Origin: Acidihalobacter_A sp037381185 | GTDB lineage: Bacteria > Pseudomonadota > Gammaproteobacteria > DSM-5130 > Acidihalobacteraceae | DNA: 64,000 bases | Direction: 5' to 3' | Assembly: GCF_037381185.1 (NCBI RefSeq) | Contig: NZ_JARRQY010000003.1 | Coordinates: 54,191 to 118,190, forward strand | Shown here: positions 18,181-27,257 of the stretch, piece after piece | Layout: the number at the start of each line of letters is the position of its first letter | Position numbering within the stretch: the first letter of the stretch is position 1 | Notes under the pieces: generated by a model | Seen by the model: the letters and a program-made list of their open reading frames with translations, nothing else | Told to the model about the DNA's origin: nothing | Database searches by the model: none | Position numbers and translations under genes: made by a program

Positions 18181-18374
18181 AGGGTCTGTTCACTACTATT
18201 GCGCCATGCGTTGCCGGGGTGTTTTTCGTGACCCGGCCCTGCGAGTTATGTCCGTCTGAGTGCCACTCGGCGTTGCTCGTCGTTTATTTGGAGTGACCAA
18301 ACTGCTCTCCTCGCGCCTTGATTGGCGCTCAGGCGGACGCTACAGCGTGCCGCACAATCGTGTGAACAGACCCT
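18181..18374. mobile_element. MITE-like element with 13-bp terminal inverted repeats
   Basis: AGGGTCTGTTCAC at 18181-18193 is matched exactly by its complement at 18362-18374, enclosing 168 bases. The similarity continues imperfectly inward (ACTATTGCGCC against ACGATTGTGCGG). A second inner inverted pair, GTCCGTCTGAG (18250-18260) and CTCAGGCGGAC (18328-18338), has one mismatch. There is no coding capacity. This is the layout of a non-autonomous palindromic element. I see no target-site duplication. It sits in the divergent nhaA/receiver gap, so it may carry or block their promoters. Confidence 0.62.
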
Positions 18375-18529
18375 GGGAGTCTCGGAACATCCCATGCAGG
18401 ATAACCTGCGGAGGATTGTGCGAGAAAGCCACCGCTGGGGTGGCGGGCTGCGTGAGCGGGACGCAGCGCAGTTTGACACGCATGCCCCGCGGGGTTACAA
18501 CACGCGCCTTTGCAGACAGAGGCTGTCAC

Positions 18530-18970
18530 GTGAGCGCTTCCGCCCCGCGACGCTGGTTCGGTCTGGCGGTGGGCGAGTCGCCCGCTTTCAAGCACGTGCT
18601 GGTCGTCGACGACAATGATTTCTATGCCGAACAATTGACCGCCGACCTTGCTGCCCGCGGCGCGCAGATCGAGCGCGCATGCAATGCCGCCGAGGGCATG
18701 GACCTGCTCGAGCAGCGCGGCGCGGAATTCGACGCCGTGGTCACCGATATCTCCATGGAGACGGAACTTGCCGGGCTCAAGGTGCTGCGCAAGGTGCGGC
18801 GTTGCGCTTTTCGCGGCCGCGTGGCGACGGCGACGACCGGGCTGGACAGCTGGTGGGGCTTCGCCATCAACCGTTTCGTGCTTGGCGTGTTGTACCGTAG
18901 CGACTATCTGATTCCGAAAAAGCCCATCGCCGGCGACGGCCACGTGTTGTGGATTCAGGTGCGAGACTAG
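18530..18970 (+). CDS. Stand-alone response regulator receiver protein
   Basis: About 146 residues with only a receiver domain. Acidic pair Asp27-Asp28 (VLVVDDND), phospho-acceptor Asp73 (VVTDISM), a Thr-rich switch strand (VATATTG, 98-104) and the conserved Lys in LIPKKP (130-131) are all present, so phosphorylation is plausible. There is no output domain, and the last third (WWGFAINRFVLGVLYRSDYL) is unusually aromatic. The start GTG at 18530 has AGAGG 7 bases upstream. The end overlaps the next gene by 22 bases. No histidine kinase is nearby, so the partner is unknown. Confidence 0.72.
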   Translation: MSASAPRRWFGLAVGESPAFKHVLVVDDNDFYAEQLTADLAARGAQIERACNAAEGMDLLEQRGAEFDAVVTDISMETELAGLKVLRKVRRCAFRGRVATATTGLDSWWGFAINRFVLGVLYRSDYLIPKKPIAGDGHVLWIQVRD

Positions 18971-19521
18971 CGCCGGCTGACGGCGTCGCGACGCTCCCCG
19001 ATCTGCTCGCCCCCGGCTTGCGCATCGTTTCCGTCGGCCTCAATCCTTCCCTGCCTTCCGTCGAGGCCGGTTTCTATTTCGCCAATCCGCGTAATCGTTT
19101 CTGGGCGGCGCTGAACGCTTCGGGTCTGGTGAACGAGAAGTTGCGGCCGGGCCCGCAGGCGATGCGTCGGCTGTTCGAGGTGCACGGCATCGGCTTCACC
19201 GACTTGGTCAAGCGCCCGACCCGTGGTGCCGGCGACCTGCGCGCGGCGGATTATCGCACCGGTGCTGGTGAACTCGAGGCGCGTCTCGATGCGGTGACAC
19301 CGCAACTGCTGTGGTTCCACGGCCGTGTCGCCTGGGGGTATTTCCTGCGCTATGCGCGGGGAACGCGGCCCGCGGATGAATGGGGATTGCAGGATGAGCG
19401 GGTGGCCGGCGCACCGGTATTCGTCACGCCCAACCCCAGTCCGGCCAACGCGGCATTTTCGCTCGACGATCTGACGGAGCACTACCGCGCTCTGGCGCGC
19501 TATCTGGCCGGCAGGCGCTGA
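18949..19521 (+). CDS. mug: G/U mismatch-specific uracil-DNA glycosylase (Mug/TDG family)
   Basis: A 190-residue DNA repair enzyme that removes uracil or ethenocytosine opposite G. Motif 1 is VSVGLNPSLPS followed by GFYFANPRNRFWAAL, and motif 2 is VTPNPSPANAAF; both are characteristic of the family-2 uracil-DNA glycosylases. GFTDLVKRPTRGAGDL between them is also conserved. It begins at GTG 18949 inside the end of the receiver gene, implying translational coupling, and ends directly before the TauE-type gene (19522). The three genes probably form one operon. Confidence 0.88.
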   Translation: MDSGARLAPADGVATLPDLLAPGLRIVSVGLNPSLPSVEAGFYFANPRNRFWAALNASGLVNEKLRPGPQAMRRLFEVHGIGFTDLVKRPTRGAGDLRAADYRTGAGELEARLDAVTPQLLWFHGRVAWGYFLRYARGTRPADEWGLQDERVAGAPVFVTPNPSPANAAFSLDDLTEHYRALARYLAGRR

Positions 19522-20262
19522 GTGGAGGCCATGCCGCTTTTGCTGTTCGGCGTCGGTGCGCTGGCCGGGGTGGTCAACGTGCTGGCGGCCGGCGGCTCGA
19601 TGCTCACCGTGCCGCTGCTCATTTTCGCCGGCCTGGATCCGACGGTCGCCAACGGCACCAATCGCATTGCCATCGTGCTGCAGAATCTGACCGCGGTGGG
19701 CCGCTTCCACAGCGTAGGGCTGACCGATGCCGCGCTGAGCATGAAGCTCGCCCTGTGGGCTCTGCCGGGTAGTATTCTCGGTGCTTGGTACGGTGCTTCG
19801 ATCGACGACGAGGTTCTGCGCTTCGTGTTGGTCGGGGTGTTGATCTTCACCACGCTGAGCCTGTTCATTCCTCAGCGGTTTCTGACCGCCGACGGCTGGG
19901 TGCGAGGGCGTTGGCTGGTCTATCCGGCGATGCTCGGCATCGGCTTCTATGGCGGCTTCATCCAGATCGGCGTGGGTTTCCTGTTCCTGGCCGCGCTGCG
20001 CGGTCTGCTCGGCGTCGATCTGGTGCGGGCCAATGCGCACAAGGTGTTCGTTGTGCTGCTTTACATGTTGCCCGCGCTGCTGGTGTTCTGGTGGCTCGGG
20101 AAGGTCGACTGGCGCCTGGGCTTGGCCGTCGGCAGCGGCAACATCGTCGGCGCCTGGGTGGCAACGCATCTGGCTCGGAAGGGCGGCGAGCGCTGGATCA
20201 GGATCGTCGTCGCCGTCGCCGCTCTGGCCATGGCGGCGAAACTGCTGATGGGCGGCGTGTGA
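19522..20262 (+). CDS. TauE/SafE-family sulfite/anion exporter
   Basis: A 246-residue membrane protein with about eight segments. LFGVGALAGVVNVLAAGGSML and the later FYGGFIQIGVGFLFL are the two inverted-repeat signature loops of the TauE/SafE/DUF81 family, which exports sulfite, sulfoacetate and similar anions. The substrate here is unknown. A GTG at 19522 touches the mug stop; an ATG at 19531 is the alternative. It is the last gene before a 269-base gap preceding glcD. Confidence 0.82.
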   Translation: MEAMPLLLFGVGALAGVVNVLAAGGSMLTVPLLIFAGLDPTVANGTNRIAIVLQNLTAVGRFHSVGLTDAALSMKLALWALPGSILGAWYGASIDDEVLRFVLVGVLIFTTLSLFIPQRFLTADGWVRGRWLVYPAMLGIGFYGGFIQIGVGFLFLAALRGLLGVDLVRANAHKVFVVLLYMLPALLVFWWLGKVDWRLGLAVGSGNIVGAWVATHLARKGGERWIRIVVAVAALAMAAKLLMGGV

Positions 20263-20531
20263 AGATTGAGGCCGGGCCAAACGATGCCGGGGCGCTCATG
20301 CCGAACATCGCGTATTGACGTTCTGTATGTCGATGAAGACTGTGGTCGCGAGGCGATTGCGAATTGCGGGAACAGGCCGCGACGGAAGCGCGTTGGAGTA
20401 CGCTATCTTGTAGCATGGCGTTGGGCGCGCGTTTCCGTCCGGCATGCCGAAATGACGATGGAACGCAAACAGGAACATTGCGACGGATGGCGCACAGAAG
20501 CGGCGCTTCCGGTCGCATGCAAGGAGCGGCC

Positions 20532-22022
20532 ATGAATGACGACAACGCGGAGGGGCGCCGCGGCTGCGTGGATGCCGATCTGCTGGAAAAACTGCGCAGG
20601 ATATTGCCCCAGCCGGGGGCGCTGCTGAGCACAGAGGAGGAGCTACGTCCCTACGAGTGCGACGGTCTGACCGCCTATCGGCGCCTGCCGGGTGCGGTGG
20701 CGCTGCCGGAGACCGTAGAACAGGTGCAGGCGGTGCTTAAGGCCTGCCGCCGGCGACAGGTGGCGGTGGTCGCGCGCGGCGCCGGAACGGGGCTTTCCGG
20801 CGGCGCGCTGCCGTTGGACGAGGGCGTGTTGCTGTCGCTGGCTCGCTTCAACCGTATTCTTTCCATAGACCCGCTGGCGCGCGTGGCGCGCGTACAGCCG
20901 GGCGTGCGCAATCTCGCCATCAGCGAGGCCGCGCGCGCCCATGGCTTGTACTACGCGCCCGACCCGTCCTCGCAGATCGCCTGCAGCATCGGCGGCAACG
21001 TGGCCGAAAACTCGGGTGGCGTGCATTGCCTCAAGTACGGACTGACCGTGCACAACGTGCTCGGCATCGAGGTGATCACCATCGAGGGCGAGCGTCTGAG
21101 CCTGGGCGGCGCGGCGCTGGATTCCGCGGGCTACGACCTGCTGGCGCTGATGCACGGCTCCGAGGGCATGCTCGGCGTGATCGTCGAGGTCACGGTGCGG
21201 CTGCTGCCGCTGCCCGAGCGCGCGCAGGTGGTGATGGCCGCTTTCGACGACGTGCCGACGGCCGGGCGCGCGGTGGGCGAGATCATCGCCGCCGGCATCG
21301 TGCCGGCCGGATTGGAAATGATGGACGGCTTCGCCATCGAGGCCGCGGAAGCCTTCGTGCATGCAGGATATCCGCTGGATGCCGCGGCCATCCTGCTGTG
21401 CGAGGTTGACGGCACCAATGAGGAGGTGTCCGAGCACCTTTTGCAGGTGCACGATCTGCTCACCCGTGCCGGCGCCACGCAGATCCGCACCGCGCAGGAC
21501 GAAGCCGAGCGCCAGTTGCTGTGGAAGGGGCGCAAGGCGGCGTTTCCGGCGGTGGGCCGCCTGTCGCCGGACTATTACTGCATGGACGGTACCATCCCGC
21601 GCCGTCGGCTGCCCGAGGTGCTGGCCGGCATTTCGCGACTCAGCGAGGAGTACGGCCTGCGCGTCGCGAATGTGTTCCATGCCGGCGACGGCAATCTGCA
21701 TCCGCTGATTCTCTACGACGCCAACTCCTCGGACGAGCTGGAGCGCACCGAGGAATTCGGGGCGCGGATCCTGGAGCTGTGCGTGGAGGTCGGGGGCACT
21801 ATCACCGGCGAACACGGCGTCGGCGTGGAGAAGATCGATCAGATGTGCGTGCAGTTCGATAGCGCGGAGCTGTCCCAATTTCATGCGGTCAAGCATGCCT
21901 TCGATCCGGATGGACTGCTCAATCCGGGCAAGGCGGTGCCCACGTTGCACCGTTGCGCGGAGCTGGGTGCCATGCACGTGCATAACGGCGAACTGCCCTT
22001 CCCGGAACTGGAGCGTTTCTGA
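20532..22022 (+). CDS. glcD: Glycolate oxidase FAD subunit GlcD
   Basis: A 496-residue FAD-linked oxidase of the VAO/PCMH fold that oxidises glycolate (or D-lactate-type hydroxy acids) to the keto acid. FAD binding is shown by VAVVARGAGTGLSGGA and CSIGGNVAENSGG, and the C-terminal catalytic domain has VFHAGDGNLHPLI and ITGEHGVGVEK with the metal/substrate His residues. The start ATG at 20532 has AAGGAG 5 bases upstream. The stop overlaps the glcE start by one base. With glcE and glcF it forms the membrane-associated three-subunit glycolate dehydrogenase. Confidence 0.93.
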   Translation: MNDDNAEGRRGCVDADLLEKLRRILPQPGALLSTEEELRPYECDGLTAYRRLPGAVALPETVEQVQAVLKACRRRQVAVVARGAGTGLSGGALPLDEGVLLSLARFNRILSIDPLARVARVQPGVRNLAISEAARAHGLYYAPDPSSQIACSIGGNVAENSGGVHCLKYGLTVHNVLGIEVITIEGERLSLGGAALDSAGYDLLALMHGSEGMLGVIVEVTVRLLPLPERAQVVMAAFDDVPTAGRAVGEIIAAGIVPAGLEMMDGFAIEAAEAFVHAGYPLDAAAILLCEVDGTNEEVSEHLLQVHDLLTRAGATQIRTAQDEAERQLLWKGRKAAFPAVGRLSPDYYCMDGTIPRRRLPEVLAGISRLSEEYGLRVANVFHAGDGNLHPLILYDANSSDELERTEEFGARILELCVEVGGTITGEHGVGVEKIDQMCVQFDSAELSQFHAVKHAFDPDGLLNPGKAVPTLHRCAELGAMHVHNGELPFPELERF

Positions 22023-23086
22023 TGAGCACCGATCAGGATATCAGCGACGCCCTCGCCGGGCAGGTGAGCGAGGCCGCGCAGCAAGAGGTGGCGCTGCGCA
22101 TCGAAGGCTCCGGCAGCAAGCGTTTCCTCGGCCACGAGGTTGCCGGCGAAGTCTTGTCCGTGGCAGGTCACTGCGGTGTGATCAGTTACGAACCGGTCGA
22201 ACTCGTGCTCACGGCGCGCGCCGGTACGCCGCTGAGCGAAATCGAGTCGCTGCTTGCCGACAACCGGCAGATGCTGGCCTTCGAGCCGCCGCATTACGGT
22301 GCGCACGCCACGCTGGGCGGCACCGTCGCCTGCAATCTTTCCGGGCCGCGGCGGCCGTACGCCGGTTCGGCGCGGGATTTCGTGCTCGGTACGCGCATTC
22401 TCAACGGCCGCGGTGAGATCCTGCGTTTCGGCGGCGAGGTGATGAAGAACGTCGCCGGCTACGATCTCTCCCGCTTGATGGCCGGCAGCTTCGGCACGCT
22501 CGGCGTCATGCTCGACGTCAGCCTCAAGGTATTGCCGTGTCCGCAGGCCGAACTGACACTGGAGCAGGAGCTGAGCGCCGCAGAGGCTTTGCAGCGCATG
22601 AACGAATGGGCGGGGCGTCCCCTGCCGCTCAGCGGCGCCTTCCACCACGGCGAACGGTTGTGCCTGCGCCTAAGCGGTGCCGCCGCGGCAGTTGCCGCCG
22701 CGCACAAGCGCCTGGGCGGTGACGTGGTCGATGATGCGGCGGCGCTGTGGCGGGGGCTGCGCGAACACGAGTTCGGTTTCTTCCGCCACGACGCGCCCCT
22801 GTGGCGCCTGTCGGTGGCCTCCACCGCGCAGCTTCCTGACCTGCCCGGGCGTTGGCTGCTGGACTGGGGCGGGGCGCAGCGCTGGTATGTGGGCGATGCC
22901 TCCCCGGAGGAGGTCCGCCGCGCGGCCGAGTACGCCGATGGCCATGCCACGCTGTACCGGGGCTGGGAAGGCGAGCCGCACTTTCATCCTCCGGCGGCGC
23001 CCGTCGCCGCCTTGCACAAGCGACTCAAGGCGGCACTCGATCCGGCCGGCATTTTCAACCTCGGTCGCCTCTACGCGGGGCTGTGA
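22022..23086 (+). CDS. glcE: Glycolate oxidase subunit GlcE
   Basis: A 354-residue second FAD-binding subunit of glycolate oxidase. FEPPHYGAHATLGGTVACNL and EVMKNVAGYDLSRLMAGSFG are diagnostic for GlcE. The protein lacks the long C-terminal catalytic motifs of GlcD, as usual. Its ATG overlaps the glcD stop (TGATG), and glcF begins 4 bases after its own stop, so the three subunits are translationally coupled. Confidence 0.93.
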   Translation: MSTDQDISDALAGQVSEAAQQEVALRIEGSGSKRFLGHEVAGEVLSVAGHCGVISYEPVELVLTARAGTPLSEIESLLADNRQMLAFEPPHYGAHATLGGTVACNLSGPRRPYAGSARDFVLGTRILNGRGEILRFGGEVMKNVAGYDLSRLMAGSFGTLGVMLDVSLKVLPCPQAELTLEQELSAAEALQRMNEWAGRPLPLSGAFHHGERLCLRLSGAAAAVAAAHKRLGGDVVDDAAALWRGLREHEFGFFRHDAPLWRLSVASTAQLPDLPGRWLLDWGGAQRWYVGDASPEEVRRAAEYADGHATLYRGWEGEPHFHPPAAPVAALHKRLKAALDPAGIFNLGRLYAGL

Positions 23087-23090
23087 CTTT

Positions 23091-24305
23091 ATGCAGACGC
23101 ATTTGACCGAACAGTTTCTGAATACGCCGGAAGGCCGGGAGGCCGATGCTATCCTGCGCGCCTGTGTGCATTGCGGTTTCTGCACCGCGACCTGCCCGAC
23201 CTACCAACTGCTCGGCGACGAACTCGACGGCCCGCGCGGGCGCATCTACCAGCTCAAGCAGGTGTTCGAGGGGCAACCACCGGGGCGCAGCACACAGCTG
23301 CATCTCGACCGCTGCCTGACCTGTCGGGCCTGCGAGACGACCTGCCCGTCGGGCGTGCAGTACGGGCGTCTCGTCGATATCGGGCGCGAGGTTCTGGAGC
23401 GGCAGGTATCCCGTCCTTGGCGGCAAAGGCTGTTGCGCTATGCGCTGCGCAGGATACTGCCCCGGCCAGGGCTGTTCGGACCACTGCTGCGGCTTGGACA
23501 GGGCTTGCGCCCGCTGCTGCCCGCCGCGCTCAAGGTGCGAGTGCCGCCGCCGCAGCGGGTGCCGGCCCGGCCTCAAGCTTCGCACGCGCGTATCATGCTG
23601 GTACTCGAAGGCTGTGCGCAGTCGGTGGCGACGCCGGCCACCAACGCTGCCGCCGCGCGCGTGCTTGACCGCCTGGGCATCGGTCTGATCAGCCCGCAAG
23701 GGCAGGGCTGTTGCGGTGCGGTGAGCCATCATCTGTCCGCTCCCGAAGAGGCGTTTGACTACATGCGCGCCAATATCGACGCCTGGTGGCCATGGATCGA
23801 GCGTGGCGTCGAAGCCGTCGTGGTCAGCGCCAGCGGCTGCGGTGCGGTAGTCAAGGACTATGGTCATCTGCTGCGCCACGACCCGGTTTACGCCGAGAAG
23901 GCGGTCAGGGTCAGCGCCCTGGCGCGCGATTTGTCCGAGGTGATTGCCGCGGAGGATCTGACGGCATTCGCGAGCATCGGCGCTGGGCGGCGCATCGCCT
24001 TTCATGCCCCCTGTACGCTGCAGCACGGGCAACAGCTTGTCGGCGTGGTCGAACGCATCCTGCGTGAGACCGGTTTCGTGCTGACCGAGGTGCGTGACGC
24101 GCACCTGTGCTGCGGTTCGGCGGGCACGTATTCCATATTGCAGCCGGAGCTGTCGCAGCGTTTGCGTAGCGACAAGTTGGCCAAGTTGGGCGAGGGCGGT
24201 CCGGAATCGATTGCCACGGCCAACGTCGGTTGCCAGTTGCATCTATATGACGAGCAGGGGCTCGCGGTGCGGCACTGGATCGAGCTGTTGGACGAAGGGA
24301 GCTGA
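23091..24305 (+). CDS. glcF: Glycolate oxidase iron-sulfur subunit GlcF
   Basis: A 404-residue electron-transfer subunit. Two 4Fe-4S binding motifs are seen, CVHCGFCTATCP near residue 24 and CLTCRACETTCP near residue 77, followed by two cysteine-rich CCG repeats (GQGCCGAVSHH and HLCCGSAGTYS) of the heterodisulfide-reductase type. It passes electrons from GlcDE toward quinones at the membrane. The start ATG at 23091 gives the standard N-terminus MQTHLTEQFL. No glcB or glcC is present within the window. Confidence 0.93.
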   Translation: MQTHLTEQFLNTPEGREADAILRACVHCGFCTATCPTYQLLGDELDGPRGRIYQLKQVFEGQPPGRSTQLHLDRCLTCRACETTCPSGVQYGRLVDIGREVLERQVSRPWRQRLLRYALRRILPRPGLFGPLLRLGQGLRPLLPAALKVRVPPPQRVPARPQASHARIMLVLEGCAQSVATPATNAAAARVLDRLGIGLISPQGQGCCGAVSHHLSAPEEAFDYMRANIDAWWPWIERGVEAVVVSASGCGAVVKDYGHLLRHDPVYAEKAVRVSALARDLSEVIAAEDLTAFASIGAGRRIAFHAPCTLQHGQQLVGVVERILRETGFVLTEVRDAHLCCGSAGTYSILQPELSQRLRSDKLAKLGEGGPESIATANVGCQLHLYDEQGLAVRHWIELLDEGS

Positions 24306-24391
24306 GTTTCGGCGCTTGCCGGGTGCGAGCGTGGCTGGGAGTCGTCCGGTGCGGGTTGTGACGAAAATTGACTGGCCGTTCCTCGCCGGGC

Positions 24392-26110
24392 TCAGGGGGT
24401 GTCGGGCGTCTGCGGGTTTTCCTCGAAGGGGTGATAGCGGTTGCGGCCGTTTTCCTTTGCGGTGTACAGAGCCTGATCGGCTTTGGCGAGCAGGTCTTCC
24501 AGGCTTTCTCCGGGGTGGGCGAGGCAGCCGCCGATGCTGACGCTGAGCGGGATGCGTTCACCATGCAGGCTGAATTCTGCGGTGCCGGTCGCGACGCGAT
24601 CATGAAGCCTGATTCCGATCCGACTCATGGTTTCCGGGCCAGTGTGTTCGAGCATGACGAGGAATTCGTCACCGCCCCAACGCGCAGCGACGTCGTCGGG
24701 CCGCAGGGTTTCACCGATGAGCGATGCTACCAGCTTAAGCGCCTGGTCGCCGGCAACGTGTCCGTGCCGATCGTTGACCGATTTGAAATGGTCGACGTCG
24801 ATCCACAGCAAAGCGAGCTGTTTGTCCATCCGGTGGCAACGCTCCAACTCCGCCTCGATACGTTCGGTCATGCCTCGCCGATTGAGCATCTCGGTCAGGG
24901 GGTCGATCATGCTGAGGCGTTCCAGCGCCTGCGTCCTCTCGGCTACTTTGGCTTCGAGGCCCTTGTTGGCATCGAGCAGCGCCTGTGTCATGCGTCCGAA
25001 ATGTCTGCTCAGCCTGCCTATTTCTCCCGCTCCGGCGCATGGGGCTGAGGGCTGCAACCCCGCTTCGACGCTTGCAATGGTACGTTCCAGCGATTGCAGA
25101 GGGCTGATCACCCAGCGACCGAGAGCGATGTAGAACAGCGCCAGCGCGGCCAGCAGTGCACCGAGAAACACCACCGCTATGTCGATGAAGCGAGTGTAAG
25201 GGAGGATGACTGACAGGTTGAGGAGGTTGATCTCGTACCAGCCCAATTCGGGCAGGTAGGCCGCACTGACCAGATAGCGCCGATCATGCAAGTTTATGAA
25301 TGTCGTGGTGATTTTCGAATGATCGGTTCTGGCCTGTGTCATCGCTGCGTGTACGGCCGCGCGGTTGGCGGGCGACTGCAACAGCAGGTCGATGGTCTTG
25401 TGTTCCCCGTCGTGTTTGGTGATCGATGCGTAGTCGATCAGGTTCGGATCCCGATAGAGCTGGATGGAGCCCTGGTAGTCGGCGAAAAGAGTCGATATGC
25501 CGGGTGTGGCATTCGCGACGCTGTGTTTGATGAACGGCGTCAGGTCGAGTCCCGTGCCGGTGATGCCAAGCACTTTGCCGTGGCTTCGGATCAGTACGTC
25601 GATCCAGAGCTTGGTGACGCCTAGCGCCGGGTCCGGATTGATGTTGATGTGCGTGATACGTTTGTCTTGCCTGATCAGGTCGAAAAACCAGGCATCCTTT
25701 TTCGCTCCGGGGTTCAGGCGGTAGCGAAACTGTTTCCCGGCGTATTTGTTTTCCGCATCGTTGTAGTAGTAGGAAAGATTCTTGCGCAGGGCAACGAAGT
25801 AGTTGTGGCCGGTGAAGAAATGCCGGTAGTTCTCCATTTCCGCCAGCGCGTGTCGGGTAATTTCCGGATCGTTCGGGCGTTCGGCCCATTGCCGGATGAC
25901 GGGCGTTTCGGCCAACTGGCGCGACAGGGTGATTTCGTGGAAGACCGGTTGCATGCGGGCCCTGTCGTATTGGAGCTGTTTTTCCGCATAGCGGACCGCC
26001 CACTGCTCGACGATGCCCTCGGCAACGGACCGCCCAGCCAGCCAGGTCAGCGGAGCGGTGATGGCGAATAGAGCCAATATCAGGAGAATGAACCGGGGAC
26101 GAAGATTCAC
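24392..26110 (-). CDS. Membrane diguanylate cyclase with periplasmic sensor domain
   Basis: About 572 residues. One N-terminal membrane segment (FILLILALFAITAPLTWLAG), a long periplasmic cache-like sensor (about residues 30-325), a second segment (DIAVVFLGALLAALALFYIA), a HAMP-like linker with a short coiled coil (LEAKVAERTQALERL), and a C-terminal GGDEF domain. The active site is canonical (RWGGDEF), with an RxxD inhibitory site 5 residues before it, so c-di-GMP synthesis with product inhibition is expected. A GTG start at 26110 is chosen to begin just before the first membrane segment; the frame is open farther up. It is divergent from the GNAT gene. Confidence 0.87.
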   Translation of the reverse strand: MNLRPRFILLILALFAITAPLTWLAGRSVAEGIVEQWAVRYAEKQLQYDRARMQPVFHEITLSRQLAETPVIRQWAERPNDPEITRHALAEMENYRHFFTGHNYFVALRKNLSYYYNDAENKYAGKQFRYRLNPGAKKDAWFFDLIRQDKRITHININPDPALGVTKLWIDVLIRSHGKVLGITGTGLDLTPFIKHSVANATPGISTLFADYQGSIQLYRDPNLIDYASITKHDGEHKTIDLLLQSPANRAAVHAAMTQARTDHSKITTTFINLHDRRYLVSAAYLPELGWYEINLLNLSVILPYTRFIDIAVVFLGALLAALALFYIALGRWVISPLQSLERTIASVEAGLQPSAPCAGAGEIGRLSRHFGRMTQALLDANKGLEAKVAERTQALERLSMIDPLTEMLNRRGMTERIEAELERCHRMDKQLALLWIDVDHFKSVNDRHGHVAGDQALKLVASLIGETLRPDDVAARWGGDEFLVMLEHTGPETMSRIGIRLHDRVATGTAEFSLHGERIPLSVSIGGCLAHPGESLEDLLAKADQALYTAKENGRNRYHPFEENPQTPDTP

Positions 26111-26176
26111 TATGGTCGTTCTTGGTGTAAGACGAGGACTCTGTTCTATCACCCTGTTGCGGGTATGCTGCAGTGC

Positions 26177-26665
26177 ATGAGCGTCATCACATATTACCTG
26201 CAAATGCTTGATCCGGCCCGGCTGAACGGCAAGCCTCGCCCGCATGAGCAATTCGAGGTCCGTGAGTGCGGGATTCCGCAGTATGCGGTCAATCGTTTCC
26301 TCTATCGCTACGTCGGCGCCGCCTGGCGGTGGACCGACCGGGACGAATGGAGCGAGGATGTCTGGCGGGGGATTATCGAAACGGACGGTCTACGTACCTG
26401 GATCGCCTATGACCACGGCACTCCGGCAGGATATTTCGAGCTGCAGAAGTCCACCGGAGATGAAGTCGAAATTCTCTATTTTGGCTTGGCGGAAGCCTTC
26501 ATCGGCAGGAGCTACGGCGGATATCTGCTGACCCGCGCGATCGAGGAAGCCTGGGCTTGGGGCGCGAAACGCGTTTGGCTGCATACCTGCACCTTGGATC
26601 ACCCCTCGGCTCTGGCCAATTACCAGGCGCGCGGTTTCGAAGTCTACCTAAAGCAGGCCGACTGA
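26177..26665 (+). CDS. GNAT family N-acetyltransferase
   Basis: A 162-residue acetyltransferase. VEILYFGLAEAFIGRSYGGY is the acetyl-CoA-binding strand and loop, and RVWLHTCTLDHPSALANYQA the fourth strand and helix, ending RGFEVYLKQAD. This matches a proteobacterial GNAT group of unknown acceptor in which Trp-rich N-terminal residues (AAWRWTDRDEW) are conserved. The ATG at 26177 is chosen over 26165 because it fits the family N-terminus. It is transcribed away from the diguanylate cyclase. Confidence 0.82.
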   Translation: MSVITYYLQMLDPARLNGKPRPHEQFEVRECGIPQYAVNRFLYRYVGAAWRWTDRDEWSEDVWRGIIETDGLRTWIAYDHGTPAGYFELQKSTGDEVEILYFGLAEAFIGRSYGGYLLTRAIEEAWAWGAKRVWLHTCTLDHPSALANYQARGFEVYLKQAD

Positions 26666-26791
26666 CGCGTGGTCGCTTGTGTGGATGGGGCGGTATATTC
26701 GCTCGCTAGGCATGGTGTTTTATTCGGCGCGGCAATGTGATAATCAAAAACGGTCGTTTTCTTGTGACTCCGGACGTTACACGAATAAGCC

Positions 26792-27253
26792 ATGAAGCAT
26801 TCGTCCGACAGGGGCTTTACGCTGATTGAGTTGGTGATCGCCCTGGTCGTTGCCGCAGCTCTGGCGGCGATAGCCGTTCCCGCCTATCAGCAACACAGGG
26901 AGCATCTTAAGGTCAATCAGGCGAAGATGACCATTTCCATGCTGGCAGCCGATCTGACACGCTACTACAGGACACACAACACCTATCCCGCCACACTCGC
27001 AGGCCTGGGAATCTTCATTCCGCTGGATCCCTGGGGAAACGTCTACAATTACGTTCCTATCGACGTGCGGAATCCGCCGAAGGTAGGAAAGATTTTGAAG
27101 GACAAGAGCATGCATCCGGTCAACAGCGATTTTGATCTGTACAGCATGGGAGAGGATGGCAAGACAACGACTCAGCTTGCCTCTTACAATTCGCAGGACG
27201 ACGTCATACGTGCCGGCAACGGAAGCTACATCGGCCCTGCCTCGGGGTATTGA
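26792..27253 (+). CDS. GspG-like pseudopilin (prepilin)
   Basis: A 153-residue class III prepilin. A short leader (MKHSSDRG) precedes FTLIELVIALVVAAALAAIA, with the prepilin peptidase cut expected between Gly8 and Phe9 and Glu at mature position 5. LDPWGNVYNYV and the C-terminal FDLYSMGEDGKTT match the type II secretion major pseudopilin GspG, including its calcium-binding loop region. No other type II secretion gene is in the window, so this is an orphan. It is 4 bases upstream of a GGDEF-EAL gene, which implies cotranscription and a possible link between a fibre subunit and c-di-GMP signalling. Confidence 0.82.
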   Translation: MKHSSDRGFTLIELVIALVVAAALAAIAVPAYQQHREHLKVNQAKMTISMLAADLTRYYRTHNTYPATLAGLGIFIPLDPWGNVYNYVPIDVRNPPKVGKILKDKSMHPVNSDFDLYSMGEDGKTTTQLASYNSQDDVIRAGNGSYIGPASGY

Positions 27254-27257
27254 CGGG

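Noticed and set aside
18177..18378. Target-site duplication flanking the MITE-like element
   Set aside because: The bases next to the two termini (CCTT and GGGA) do not match.
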